A DNA stretch of 64,000 bases, taken from positions 271,138-335,137 of the forward strand of contig NZ_JALIQS010000006.1 in assembly GCF_024704725.1 (NCBI RefSeq), read 5' to 3'. The translations under genes and the position numbers were made by a program. Of this stretch, positions 31,987 through 40,569 are shown one piece after another. Each line of letters begins with the position of its first letter. Position 1 is the stretch's first letter. The notes under the pieces were generated by a model. That model did not search any database and was not told where the DNA came from. It saw only the letters and a list, made by a program, of their open reading frames with translations. This DNA is from Shinella sp. CPCC 101442 (GTDB lineage Bacteria; Pseudomonadota; Alphaproteobacteria; Rhizobiales; Rhizobiaceae).

Positions 31987-32610
31987 TCATTGGCCTCGCC
32001 GCTTCGGCGGCGGGCATCGCCCACGCGCGCGGCATTCAGCATCGAGCCAGATGCCGGCGCCTTGCTGCATGGCGGTCTTCTGCCGGCTGTCGAGCCGTGG
32101 CGTCGCCGCCCGGGCTGCGCCTTTCGTGACGAGCGTTTGCGCCAGATCTTCCCGCGCGACGGCACAACGCACGAAAGAGACCGCACCGGAGCGGAAATCC
32201 TCCAGACAGGTCAGCGTCCGGTTCGCAATCAGGTTCCGGAAGTAGATGCGTGCCTGCTGGCCGCAGGCGACGAGGCGCTGGTCATGGCCACGGCAAAGCT
32301 GCCTGGGAGCGACCGCGATACCATCCGTCAGCACATAAAGCTGCCCGTTTTCCTCGAACGAGGTGCTGTCGAAAACCTTGACGCGGGCGGTCGGTTTCAG
32401 GATGAGCGGCGTGATTTTCCGCTCGATTTCCACGCGCTCCAGGGATTGTTTCTTCCGGTCGACGCGTATGGGCTTGTCGGTCCAGATTGGCTCGTCGGAC
32501 AAGGGGCCGGAAGATTTCAGGCCTGCCGCCAATGCCGAAGCGCCTATCGCAAGGCAGACAAGCGTCGCGACGAGGGTCTGCTTTATCTTTCCGTGTGAAG
32601 TCACCGCCAC
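31987..32610 (-). CDS. Secreted thermonuclease-fold-like protein with degenerate active site
   Basis: 207 residues. A signal or membrane segment (about 12-30, LVATLVCLAIGASALAAG) precedes a region that aligns by pattern to the staphylococcal nuclease fold: a strand around KVFDSTSFEENGQLYVL, CGQQARIYFRNLI, and VSFVRCAVAREDLAQTLVTKGAARA, which resembles the usual second half of thermonucleases. The DGDT and GxDAPE motifs and their catalytic Asp/Arg/Glu are not visible, so nuclease activity is doubtful. Cysteines (LCRGHD, VACGQ, LTCLEDF, VRCAV, AECRARGRC) suggest disulfides in the periplasm. It is read leftwards, 6 bases downstream of the next membrane-anchored protein gene. Confidence 0.65.
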   Translation of the reverse strand: MAVTSHGKIKQTLVATLVCLAIGASALAAGLKSSGPLSDEPIWTDKPIRVDRKKQSLERVEIERKITPLILKPTARVKVFDSTSFEENGQLYVLTDGIAVAPRQLCRGHDQRLVACGQQARIYFRNLIANRTLTCLEDFRSGAVSFVRCAVAREDLAQTLVTKGAARAATPRLDSRQKTAMQQGAGIWLDAECRARGRCPPPKRRGQ

Positions 32611-32616
32611 CCTCGC

Positions 32617-33453
32617 TCAATCGCTGGAAGTTTGGGCGGTGGTGCCCGGCACATCAAGCCGCTCGCCAAAATTTTCCCGCAGCGGCAGCCAGCGGCTGCG
32701 GTCGAAATAGTCGGGCAGGTAGGAGCCGCGATTGCGCGTGCGGTCGGGTGTGACGATGAAATTGTAGCGCGGTGTCTCGCTGAATTCCTTCTTGAGAAGG
32801 ATGCGGTTGCCGAAGCGGATGATGTCGAATTCTTTCAGCGCTCGGATGTCTGCGAAGACTTCCGGCGCATCCTCCCATCGCATCTCATCGAGAAAGACGC
32901 GGATCGCGGCGATGACGGCATCCGTCACGGCATTCTGCGTCGTCTTGTCCTCGATGTTCAGCTTGATGCGGAAGGAGGAGACGCGCGTCTCCGCATTGCC
33001 CTTGATCGACAGGAAGGCGGAGGAGGGGGGCACGCCTTCCACTGCACCGGGAAACTCCCGATAGGATTGGCACTCCCAGCTGTCCTTGTTGAAGACGCCG
33101 GCCTTCCATCCGGAATTGACGAAGCCGGCACGGCGCAGCGCTTCGCAGAGCGCCTCGGGCGCCTTGCGGATGGTGCGGACGAATTGTGTCTGCATGGGCG
33201 TTACCGGGATGAGCAGACGATCCGAGATGAGACCCTTCGGGCGCGGCATCCGGTTGCCCTTGAGCTCATAGGGGCGCAGCACGCGTTCGGCTGGTGCCGT
33301 GGTGACGGGGGCATAGCCGAAGCGAGCGAGCAGCAGGTTGAGATTGCGGTAGTCGTTGGCCAGAAGCACGGTCGCGCAGATCGCTCCGAGCAGCACGACG
33401 GCAAAAAGCCCGAAGACGACCAAGCCGGATCTGCCTTGCTTTCGCTGCGTCAT
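32617..33453 (-). CDS. Membrane-anchored protein of unknown function
   Basis: 278 residues. One N-terminal membrane span (about 10-33, LVVFGLFAVVLLGAICATVLLA) and a large periplasmic part. I recognise no domain with certainty. Features include an IPVTPMQTQFVRTIRKAPEA segment, two cysteines (EALCEALRR and WECQSYR) that may pair, and a C-terminal stretch RYNFIVTPDRTRNRG. The ATG lies just before the thermonuclease-like gene on the same strand, and the two probably form an operon. Confidence 0.65.
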   Translation of the reverse strand: MTQRKQGRSGLVVFGLFAVVLLGAICATVLLANDYRNLNLLLARFGYAPVTTAPAERVLRPYELKGNRMPRPKGLISDRLLIPVTPMQTQFVRTIRKAPEALCEALRRAGFVNSGWKAGVFNKDSWECQSYREFPGAVEGVPPSSAFLSIKGNAETRVSSFRIKLNIEDKTTQNAVTDAVIAAIRVFLDEMRWEDAPEVFADIRALKEFDIIRFGNRILLKKEFSETPRYNFIVTPDRTRNRGSYLPDYFDRSRWLPLRENFGERLDVPGTTAQTSSD

Positions 33454-33529
33454 GCCGACCCGCGTCTTTGCCCGTGCTGTGCGGTCGATACCGGGCCTTC
33501 TGGCAAAGGCGGGACCAAAGCCCTCGGGA

Positions 33530-33727
33530 TCAGCCGATCTCCCGCTCCTGATAGGCTACAACCAGGGTGCCTGCAAGCGCGAGCGGCCAGGCAAGGCAGA
33601 GCAGCAGGCCAAGGGCGCGGTCCAGATCCCATCTGCCGCCATTCTCCTCGCCTTCGCGCAGGCTGCAATCGACGAAGCGCAGCGCGATGAAGGTGTAGAA
33701 AGCCATGAGAAAGGCAGTCAGCGTCAT
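33530..33727 (-). CDS. Small two-span membrane protein
   Basis: 65 residues from the ATG at 33727, which has GGGAAG a few bases upstream; a longer frame starting at 33814 adds a polar leader with no good ribosome-binding site. Two hydrophobic segments (about 3-19 and 40-58) flank a charged loop (CSLREGEENGGRWDLDRA). No family recognised. It lies between the LysR gene and the membrane-anchored protein gene, on their strand. Confidence 0.5.
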   Translation of the reverse strand: MTLTAFLMAFYTFIALRFVDCSLREGEENGGRWDLDRALGLLLCLAWPLALAGTLVVAYQEREIG

Positions 33728-33823
33728 TCTTCCCGATCCTGTTTCAGGATAAGCAGCCAGCCTCCTGTCCCTTTGCGCATCCCCGCGCTCCGGATTCGGT
33801 CCTGTCTGCTCCAAAGTGTGACA

Positions 33824-34798
33824 CTATTTGCCAGCGTCGCCAATACAAACCTGTTGCTGGTGATCAGGTATTGTCGGCTGCATGCGGGCGCAAAGCAGGT
33901 GTTCGTGCAGCCGCAGGACGGCCGGCGGCGCGGTGCGGAATTTCGGCAGGCCGAGATGATAGCCGTAGCCCGTCGCGAGACTGATGCGCCCGAGCTGCAC
34001 GAGCGCGCCCGTGTCCAACTGCTCGGCGATGAGGCCGAGGCTGCCGAGCGCCACGCCGTCGCCGCTCAGCGCCGCATCGATGGCGAGCGCATAGGTGGAG
34101 AAGGTGAGATGCGGCCGGGGCGGCGGCATGCGCCGGAACGTCTCCGGCGCCACCCGCTCCAGCCAGGGGCGGAACGAGATCCAGTTGGCGTTGAAGCGCT
34201 CGTAGTCGATGAGATCGAGGCTGGCCAGATCCGCAAGGCTGACGGCGGTCGCATCGAGCCCCTTGCGGGCGATGTAGCCGGGCGCGGCGACGGGGGCCAG
34301 TTCTTCCGCCACAAGCAGCGTCAGGTCCCAGCGCGGGTGGTCGTCGGCCGCATAGAGGATCACGAGGTCGTTGTTTTCGGAGGCGAGGTCCGCAGGACTG
34401 TCCGATGTGGTGAGCCGGATGGCGACGTCGGGATTGTCTCGGGAAAATTCGCGCAGGCGCTTTCCCAGCCATAGATGCGAGACCGAACCGCTGGCGGCAA
34501 GGGCGATGCTCGGCCCGGCGCCCATGCGAAAGGGTTCCAGGCTTTCCTCGAGATAATCGAGCGAGGCACGCACGCGCTGGAACAGTTTTTCGCCGCGCGG
34601 CGTCAACGTCAGGTTCTTGCCCCGGCGCGTGAAGAGCGGCGCGCCGAGATGGTCCTCAAGGCCCTTGATGCGGCGGCTGACGGCGGCCTGGGTGATGTTC
34701 AGTTCACGCCCCGCGCGGGAAAAGTTCATGTGACGGCAGGCGGCGTCGAAGACGCGGAAGGCTTCCAGGGGAATATGGGCGAGCAGAGTTGCTTTCAT
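33824..34798 (-). CDS. LysR-family transcriptional regulator (GcvA-like)
   Basis: 324 residues. The N-terminal winged helix-turn-helix (about 8-67) contains FRVFDAACRHMNFSRAGREL and NITQAAVSRRIKGLEDHLG; the C-terminal half is a substrate-binding domain (about 94-300). The DNA-binding part is closest in style to GcvA-type regulators. It is divergent from the iron alcohol dehydrogenase gene with only about 90 bases between starts, so it probably controls that operon in response to a pathway metabolite. A small palindrome in the gap is a candidate binding site. Confidence 0.93.
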   Translation of the reverse strand: MKATLLAHIPLEAFRVFDAACRHMNFSRAGRELNITQAAVSRRIKGLEDHLGAPLFTRRGKNLTLTPRGEKLFQRVRASLDYLEESLEPFRMGAGPSIALAASGSVSHLWLGKRLREFSRDNPDVAIRLTTSDSPADLASENNDLVILYAADDHPRWDLTLLVAEELAPVAAPGYIARKGLDATAVSLADLASLDLIDYERFNANWISFRPWLERVAPETFRRMPPPRPHLTFSTYALAIDAALSGDGVALGSLGLIAEQLDTGALVQLGRISLATGYGYHLGLPKFRTAPPAVLRLHEHLLCARMQPTIPDHQQQVCIGDAGK

Positions 34799-34824
34799 GA
34801 TCTCAAGTTATCAAAAAGCCTGAA

Positions 34825-34838
34825 AAATCCAAGGATTT
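34825..34838. promoter_or_regulatory. Candidate LysR operator in the divergent promoter
   Basis: AAATCC-AA-GGATTT, perfect 6-base arms, centred about 33 bases upstream of the lysR start and 60 bases upstream of the dehydrogenase start. The region around it is AT-rich compared with the genes. It is not a clear T-N11-A box, so the assignment is tentative. Confidence 0.35.
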
Positions 34839-34891
34839 GAAAATCTGAAATCGTGATGCACGGTCTCGAAAATCACTTCCGGGGAATTTTC

Positions 34892-36034
34892 GTGACATTC
34901 GCAACATCGTTCGTGCCCGATATCCGTTTCGGCGAAGGCGTTCATGCCACCATCGCCTCCTCCGCCGGCGCGCTGGAAACCCGGAGCGCGCTCGTCGTCA
35001 TCGATGGCTTTCTCGCCGCCAGCGGACTTGGAGAGCAGCTTGCCGCCCAGTTCGCGGCCGAAGGGATTGCGGCGGAGTTTTTCTCGAGTTTTGCCGGCGA
35101 GCCGAAGCTTGCGCATGTGCAGGCGGCGAGCGATGCGGCGCGCGGCAAGGATCTTGTCGTCGGCATCGGCGGCGGCTCGGCGCTGGATATCGCCAAGATC
35201 GCGGCTTGCGTGGCGGCGGCGGACAGCGATCCGATGCACTACGCGCTCGCCGCCAACCCGTTGCCGAAGAAGCCTCTGAGGAAGATCATGGTGCCGACGA
35301 CGGCGGGCACCGGCTCGGAGACGTCAGCAACGACCATCTTCACCGGACCGGCGGGAAAGAAGCTCTGGATCTGGGGAGCGGAAACGAAGGCTGACCTCGT
35401 CCTGCTCGATCCCGCGCTGACGGTGACACTGCCGGCGAACCTGACGGCCTGGTGCGGCCTCGATGCCTTCGTACACGCCTTCGAGGCCGCCACCAACCGC
35501 AATACCCATGCCGGCGCGACGCTCTACGCCCATGCGGCGCTGCGTCTACTGACGGAGGCGCTCGAGACGGCGGTGAAGAGCCCGGCAGATATCGAGGCAC
35601 GGGGAAAGGTGCTGCTCGGCTCCTGCTATGCAGGTGTGGCCATCGACAATTGCGGCACGGCGATCGCGCACAACATCAGCCATGCGCTGGCCGGCCTCGC
35701 TCCGGTTCACCACGGCCTTGCCACCGCCCTCGGCTTCGAGGCAACGCTGGCCTGGCTTGCCGAGGCCGACACGGCCGATCTCGCGGCCGCCGCCCGTGCT
35801 TGCGGCCTTTCCGATGCCGCGCTGCTGCCGGGCTTCGTCAGCGACCTCATGGACCGCTGCGGCATCGTTCGCGCATTGCCGAAAGCCTTTGCCGATTTTT
35901 CCGCCGAAGACCTCGCCCGTGAGATGCGCGCGCCGGAAAACCAGCCGATGCGCCGCGCGACGATCCGCGAGATTTCGGATGCCGATATCGACACGATGGC
36001 CGCCACGATGATGGCACTGCCAAGGACGCTTTGA
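34892..36034 (+). CDS. Iron-containing alcohol dehydrogenase
   Basis: 380 residues from the GTG at 34892, chosen because GGGGA precedes it by 6 bases; GTG 34853 and ATG 34856 are in frame upstream. It is a group III (Fe-dependent) dehydrogenase: the nucleotide loop is GIGGGSALDIAK (91-102), then PTTAGTGSETS. Metal ligands expected from the family are Asp191, His195, His260 and His274 (GLDAFVHAFEA, AIAHNISHALAG, PVHHG), all present with correct spacing. The substrate is unknown; with the adjacent aldehyde dehydrogenase it could oxidise an alcohol stepwise to an acid, or act as a maleylacetate-reductase-like or hydroxy-acid enzyme. The next gene starts 9 bases after the stop. Confidence 0.93.
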   Translation: MTFATSFVPDIRFGEGVHATIASSAGALETRSALVVIDGFLAASGLGEQLAAQFAAEGIAAEFFSSFAGEPKLAHVQAASDAARGKDLVVGIGGGSALDIAKIAACVAAADSDPMHYALAANPLPKKPLRKIMVPTTAGTGSETSATTIFTGPAGKKLWIWGAETKADLVLLDPALTVTLPANLTAWCGLDAFVHAFEAATNRNTHAGATLYAHAALRLLTEALETAVKSPADIEARGKVLLGSCYAGVAIDNCGTAIAHNISHALAGLAPVHHGLATALGFEATLAWLAEADTADLAAAARACGLSDAALLPGFVSDLMDRCGIVRALPKAFADFSAEDLAREMRAPENQPMRRATIREISDADIDTMAATMMALPRTL

Positions 36035-36043
36035 GGACCCGCC

Positions 36044-37543
36044 ATGACCGAACAGTTTAGCCGTGCCTACTGGGAACAGCGCCTTGCCGGCCTGTCGCTC
36101 GCTCGCGGGCATTTCATCGATGGCAAGGTCGAGCCGGCAAGATCCGGCCGCACCTTCACGCGCACCCGCCCGATGGACGGGAAGCCGGGTGCCGTGCTGG
36201 CGCAGGGCGATGTCCAGGATGTCGATCTGGCCGTGGCCTCGGCCCGCAAGGCCTTTGCCAGCGGGGTGTGGCGTGGCAGGGAGCCGCTGGAGAAGAAGAA
36301 GGTCATGCTGCGCTGGGCGGAGTTGATCCGCGCTCACGGCGAGGAGCTGGCGCTTCTGGAAACGCTCGATGTCGGCAAGCCTGTGCAGGCGTCGCTCGGC
36401 GTGGATGTACGGCTCTGCGCCGACGGTATCCAGTATTACGGCGAGATGATCGACAAGATGTATGACGAGATCGCGCCGACCGGACCGAAGGCCCGGGCAC
36501 TGGTGCGCAAGGTGCCGCTCGGCGTTATCGCGGCGATCACGCCGTGGAACTATCCGATGATCATCGATGCCTGGAAGCTCGGGCCGGCGATCGCAGCAGG
36601 CAATTCCGTCGTGCTGAAGCCGGCCGAACAGTCGTCGCTTTCGGCGCTGAAGCTTGCCGAACTTGCCGTCGAGGCGGGGCTTCCCGTCGGCGTCTTCAAC
36701 GTCGTCACCGGCTTTGGCGAAGAGGTGGGCAAGCCGCTGGCGCTGCATCAGGATGTCGATATGGTCGCCTTTACGGGCTCGACCGAGGTGGGCAAGCTGG
36801 TCATGGGCTATGCGGCGCAATCGAACCTCAAGCGCGTGGCGCTGGAACTTGGCGGCAAGTCGCCGCTCGTGGTTTTCGAGGATGCCGATCTCGATGCGGC
36901 GGCCAGTGCCGCCGCCTGGGGCTGCTTCTACAATTCCGGCGAGACCTGCCATGCCGCCACGCGCCTCGTCGTGCAGCGCTCGGTGCAGGACGAGTTGATC
37001 GGAAAAATCGAGGCGGTGGTGAAGCGCGAGATCGCGCTGGCCCATCCCTTCGAGCCCTCGGCGCAGATCGGCGCGCTGATCGAGGCGGAGCATATGGAGA
37101 AGGTGCTCGGCCTCATCGCAACAGGTGAGAAGGACGGCGGCCGCCGCGCCTTTGGGGCGGAGCGGGTGTTGTCGGAGACGGGTGGCTACTACGTCTCGCC
37201 CGGTGTCATCACCGATGTGACGAACGACATGCGCATCGCCCGGCAGGAGATATTCGGGCCTGTGCTGGCCGCCATCGCCTTCGATACGGAGGAGGAGGCG
37301 CTCGCCATTGCCAATGACACGATCTACGGCCTTGCCGGCGCGGTCTTCACCCGTGACATGGACCGCGCGCATCGGTTTTCAGAAAGCATCCATGCCGGCA
37401 CGGTCTGGATCAACACCTATGACATGTCGAATTTCGCGACGCCCTTCGGCGGCTTCAAGCAGTCCGGTTTCGGCCGCGACCGCTCGGTGCATGCGATCGA
37501 CAAATACTGCGACTACAAGACGATCTGGCAGCAGTTCAACTGA
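36044..37543 (+). CDS. NAD(P)-dependent aldehyde dehydrogenase
   Basis: 499 residues, full length. Catalytic residues are in place: Asn169 (TPWNYP), general base Glu268 (LELGGKSP) and nucleophile Cys302 (NSGETCHAATR). Overall it resembles the PuuC / betaine-aldehyde dehydrogenase branch, which oxidises amino-aldehydes, but the exact substrate cannot be read. It lies 9 bases after the iron alcohol dehydrogenase gene and 71 bases before the enolase-superfamily gene; that gap contains a palindromic repeat. Confidence 0.95.
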   Translation: MTEQFSRAYWEQRLAGLSLARGHFIDGKVEPARSGRTFTRTRPMDGKPGAVLAQGDVQDVDLAVASARKAFASGVWRGREPLEKKKVMLRWAELIRAHGEELALLETLDVGKPVQASLGVDVRLCADGIQYYGEMIDKMYDEIAPTGPKARALVRKVPLGVIAAITPWNYPMIIDAWKLGPAIAAGNSVVLKPAEQSSLSALKLAELAVEAGLPVGVFNVVTGFGEEVGKPLALHQDVDMVAFTGSTEVGKLVMGYAAQSNLKRVALELGGKSPLVVFEDADLDAAASAAAWGCFYNSGETCHAATRLVVQRSVQDELIGKIEAVVKREIALAHPFEPSAQIGALIEAEHMEKVLGLIATGEKDGGRRAFGAERVLSETGGYYVSPGVITDVTNDMRIARQEIFGPVLAAIAFDTEEEALAIANDTIYGLAGAVFTRDMDRAHRFSESIHAGTVWINTYDMSNFATPFGGFKQSGFGRDRSVHAIDKYCDYKTIWQQFN

Positions 37544-37554
37544 GCTGTTGTTTT

Positions 37555-37598
37555 CGCAATTCCTACGGAAAACCGCTTCACACGTTTCCTGGAACTGC
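37555..37598. repeat. Rhizobial-type palindromic intergenic repeat, copy 1
   Basis: 44 bases, starting CGCAATTCC and ending GGAACTGC, with an inner AAACCGCTTCACACGTTT. It shares most positions with the copy at 53341, including the CGCAATT arm, the AAACCGCTTC core and the CTGGAA arm. The arms are mutually complementary. It sits 11 bases after the aldehyde dehydrogenase stop, within the catabolic operon. It resembles the short palindromic elements known to be dispersed in rhizobial genomes. Confidence 0.65.
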
Positions 37599-37614
37599 TT
37601 TTGAGGGAGGGCGC

Positions 37615-38739
37615 ATGAGCAAGATCGTTTCCATCGGGATCAGTCATCACCGGCTGCCGCTCGATCCGCCGTTCAAGGCGAGCTGGGATGGCCGTCCCCG
37701 CCGGCATTTCGATGCGACGATCGTGCGCGTGACGGATGACGAGGGCCGCGAGGGCATCGGCTCCGGTGATTTGATGAAAGGCTTCGAAGGCCACGAGGAC
37801 CTGTTCATCGGGCAGGATCCGCGCCATCTCGAGCGGCACTACGAGGTGCTGTCGCATATCAATTTCCACTACGGCCGCTGCTGGCCGCTCGACATCGCGC
37901 TTTGGGATCTCGCGGGCAAGGTGACGGGCGAACCGGTCTGGCGCATGCTGGGCGGGCGGGCCGATCGGGTGCGGCTCTACGCCTCCTCCGGCGTGCTGCG
38001 TGCGCCCTCGGCGATGGCGGATCAGGCCGAGCGCTATATCGCGGAAGGTTTTCCGGCGATGAAGGTGCGGTTTTCCTCCTCCGCAGGCGGGCGCCATGGC
38101 TGGCGCGACGATGTGAAGGCGCTGGAGGCCATTCGCGCGCGCGTCGGCGACCGGCTGGAACTGATGGTCGATTGCAACCAGGGTTGGCGCATGCCGTGGG
38201 ACACCACGCTGCCCTGGACTTTCAAGGATGCGCTGGTCGTGGCGCGCGAACTGGAACGGCTCGGTATCTACTGGATGGAGGAACCGCTGCACCGCTCCGA
38301 CCGCAAGGGCATGAAGGCGCTGAAGGAGGCGACGGATATCCGCATCGCAGGCGGTGAAATGACGCGTGAACTCTACGAGTTCCGCGACATCATCGAGGAA
38401 CGCGCCTTCGATGTCATCCAGCCCGACGTGGCGCTGGTCGGTGGCATCACCGGCTGCCGGCGGCTGGCCCTCCAGGCGCGCGAGGCGGGTGTCACCTTCA
38501 CCCCGCATTCCTGGACCAACGGCATCGGCGTGCTGGCCAATGCGCATCTGACGGCCGGAGCAGGGGACGCACCCTTCCTCGAATATCCCTATGACGCGCC
38601 GGAATGGAGCGAGGAGCGCCGCGACTATCCGCTTGTTTCACCGCTTCGCCACGAGAATGGCTGGCTGCTGCTTGGCGAAGCGCCGGGTCTTGGCATCACG
38701 CTCGACGAGGAACGGCTCAAGGCGACCCGTATCGGCTGA
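37615..38739 (+). CDS. Enolase-superfamily dehydratase (mandelate racemase subgroup)
   Basis: 374 residues. The N-terminal capping domain (about 1-115) is followed by a TIM barrel. Active-site positions of the mandelate racemase subgroup can be placed: Lys150-Val-Arg152 in place of the usual KxK, metal ligands Asp186 (MVDCNQGW), Glu222 or Glu223 (WMEEPL) and Glu248 (AGGEM), and the Asp271/His298 dyad ([18 protein letters not shown]). This predicts acid-sugar dehydration or racemisation through an enolate, substrate unknown. It is the third gene of the LysR-linked cluster. GGGAGGG precedes the ATG. Confidence 0.92.
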   Translation: MSKIVSIGISHHRLPLDPPFKASWDGRPRRHFDATIVRVTDDEGREGIGSGDLMKGFEGHEDLFIGQDPRHLERHYEVLSHINFHYGRCWPLDIALWDLAGKVTGEPVWRMLGGRADRVRLYASSGVLRAPSAMADQAERYIAEGFPAMKVRFSSSAGGRHGWRDDVKALEAIRARVGDRLELMVDCNQGWRMPWDTTLPWTFKDALVVARELERLGIYWMEEPLHRSDRKGMKALKEATDIRIAGGEMTRELYEFRDIIEERAFDVIQPDVALVGGITGCRRLALQAREAGVTFTPHSWTNGIGVLANAHLTAGAGDAPFLEYPYDAPEWSEERRDYPLVSPLRHENGWLLLGEAPGLGITLDEERLKATRIG

Positions 38740-38753
38740 GACGCTTCGCCCTC

Positions 38754-38782
38754 TTGACATCCGCCCCGTGGAGGCCGACTTC
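38754..38782 (+). promoter_or_regulatory. Possible ubiG promoter
   Basis: A perfect -35 box TTGACA at 38754-38759, with GACTTC at 38777-38782 after a 17-base spacer; the -10 match is poor. It lies about 30 bases before the ubiG start, in the short gap after the enolase-superfamily gene. Confidence 0.3.
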
Positions 38783-38812
38783 ACGGGGAGAAGGACGCGA
38801 AGGAGACGAGCC

Positions 38813-39562
38813 ATGAGCGAGGCAGCCCGCACGACGATCGACCAGGCGGAAGTCGACCGCTTTTCGGCGATGGCCGCCGAGTGGTGGGACCCGACGGGCA
38901 AGTTCCGCCCGCTGCACAAGTTCAACCCCGTTCGCCTCACCTATATCCGCGATCTCGTTTCGGCCCAGTTCGGCCGCGACCCGAAGGCGCATCGTCCGTT
39001 GGAGGGCCTGCGTATCCTCGATATCGGCTGCGGCGGTGGCCTGCTCTCCGAGCCGATGGCACGCATGGGGGCGGAGGTGCTCGGCGCAGACGCGTCCGAA
39101 AAGAACATCGGCATCGCCAAGGCCCATGCGGCCGGCAGCGGCGTTCCCGTCGACTACCGCGCGGTGACGGCCGAGGCGCTGGCTGAGGCTGGCGAGACCT
39201 TCGACGTCGTGCTCAACATGGAAGTGGTCGAGCATGTCTCCGATGTCGAGTTCTTCCTCACCACCTGTGCCTCCATGGTGCGTCCGGGCGGCATGACGTT
39301 CGTCGCCACGATCAACCGCACGATGAAGGCGGCGGCGCTTGCGATCTTCGCGGCGGAAAACGTGCTGCGCTGGTTGCCGCGCGGCACGCATCAATATGAG
39401 AAGCTGGTGCGTCCGGAAGAGATCGAGAAGCCGCTCACGGCATCCGGCCTGACGGTGACGGACCGCACCGGCGTGTTCTTCAATCCGCTCTTGAACCAGT
39501 GGAACCTGTCGAAGGACATGGATGTGAACTACATGCTAGTGGCGCGTCGCGCGTCGGCCTGA
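38813..39562 (+). CDS. ubiG: Ubiquinone biosynthesis O-methyltransferase
   Basis: 249 residues from the ATG at 38813, which follows GAAGGAGACGAG; the open frame continues upstream through the previous gene, but that part is a shadow. UbiG performs both O-methylations of the ubiquinone ring. Marks: N-terminal [23 protein letters not shown], broken here as [11 protein letters not shown] and [12 protein letters not shown] motif [20 protein letters not shown]; and the C-terminal VNYMLVARR. Ubiquinone is the electron acceptor of Sdh and ETF dehydrogenase, so it fits the respiratory theme. Its stop abuts the end of the convergent DUF3291 gene. Confidence 0.96.
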   Translation: MSEAARTTIDQAEVDRFSAMAAEWWDPTGKFRPLHKFNPVRLTYIRDLVSAQFGRDPKAHRPLEGLRILDIGCGGGLLSEPMARMGAEVLGADASEKNIGIAKAHAAGSGVPVDYRAVTAEALAEAGETFDVVLNMEVVEHVSDVEFFLTTCASMVRPGGMTFVATINRTMKAAALAIFAAENVLRWLPRGTHQYEKLVRPEEIEKPLTASGLTVTDRTGVFFNPLLNQWNLSKDMDVNYMLVARRASA

Positions 39563-40141
39563 TCAGGCCTTCAGCGTTTTCACGACGGCCAACAGCGCTT
39601 CCTGACCAGTGGCATTGCGGCCGGCGATCGCTTTCACATTGTCGCGGTCGATGGTTATGGCATTGCCATGGGGACAGAACGGCGCCTTGAAGGTAAAGGC
39701 GCGTGGTGTCGATCCGTCGTCGTGCAGAGATTCCAGACGCTCGGCACCGTCGGCCCAGCTGGGTCGCGTATCCTCCCCGACCCACCAGAGCACCAGTGCC
39801 GGCCAGGCCTGACGCTGGTTCCAGTTGCGGGCGTGTTTCAAGGCGTCGGCGTGCACGCCGCTATAGGTGAAGGCCATCAGGGCTTCGAGGCCGGTCCAGA
39901 GCGAGAGCGAGGAGGGGGCGTCGTCGAAGCCGCTCTCTTTGATGAAACGCGGATAGACCTTTTCGCCCCAGCTTTCCGGTCCCGGCTCGCCGTCATAGCC
40001 CGAGCGGCCGAGATATCCTTCCGCCCGGCGCGCCGCCTCGAAATTCAAGGGTTCACGCAGGCGAAACCCCTCGACGCGCGGGCTTTCATACGCATCGACA
40101 TGGAGACCGAAATTGTAGACGGCGAGATGGTGGCCGCGCAT
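39563..40141 (-). CDS. DUF3291 domain protein
   Basis: 192 residues. N-terminal HLAVYNFGLHVDAYESP, WTGLEALMAFTYSGVHADAL in the middle, and WPALVLWWVGEDTRPSW match the DUF3291 family, a ferredoxin-like fold related to antibiotic-biosynthesis monooxygenases and of unknown function. It is the last gene of a leftward operon: its ATG overlaps the DUF1178 stop by one base, and its own stop touches the stop of ubiG. Confidence 0.82.
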   Translation of the reverse strand: MRGHHLAVYNFGLHVDAYESPRVEGFRLREPLNFEAARRAEGYLGRSGYDGEPGPESWGEKVYPRFIKESGFDDAPSSLSLWTGLEALMAFTYSGVHADALKHARNWNQRQAWPALVLWWVGEDTRPSWADGAERLESLHDDGSTPRAFTFKAPFCPHGNAITIDRDNVKAIAGRNATGQEALLAVVKTLKA

Positions 40142-40569
40142 CAGTTGGTGTCGTCAGGCAGGATGGGCAGGGGCGCGATCTCGACGCCTTCGTCCAGCAG
40201 GTCACGAACCTCTTCGGCCGATGCCTTGCCGATCAGGCCGCGCTGCTCGGTTTCGCCGTAGTGGATCTTGCGGGCCTCTTCCGGGAAGCGTTCGCCGACA
40301 TCCTCGGAATTGGCGCGGATCGTCGTGACGATCTCGCGCAGCTTGTTTATCATTTCCTTCTGGCCGGCCTGCATGACCATCTCCTGCCGCGTCTCCTTCT
40401 TGCGCGCCGTCGAGACGGAAGGCGCCATCAGGCGCTTGGCGACATGGGCGGAGCCGCAGGTCGGACAGGAGACGAGCGCCATCTTCTGCTGGCGGTCGAA
40501 ATCGTCCGCCGAGCCGAACCACCCTTCGAAGGTGTGGCCGTTGTCGCAGGAGAGTTCGTAGCGGATCAA
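40141..40569 (-). CDS. DUF1178 family protein
   Basis: 142 residues. The N-terminus is a short zinc-ribbon-like module: YELSCDNGHTFEGWF, then the CPTCGSAHVAKRLMAPSVST segment, with cysteines at about 7, 35 and 38 and a His. The rest is helical, with REIVTTIRANSEDVGERFP. DUF1178 proteins are common in alphaproteobacteria and have no known role. The start overlaps the stop of the upstream amidase gene by 4 bases (ATGA), so the two are translationally coupled. Confidence 0.9.
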   Translation of the reverse strand: MIRYELSCDNGHTFEGWFGSADDFDRQQKMALVSCPTCGSAHVAKRLMAPSVSTARKKETRQEMVMQAGQKEMINKLREIVTTIRANSEDVGERFPEEARKIHYGETEQRGLIGKASAEEVRDLLDEGVEIAPLPILPDDTN

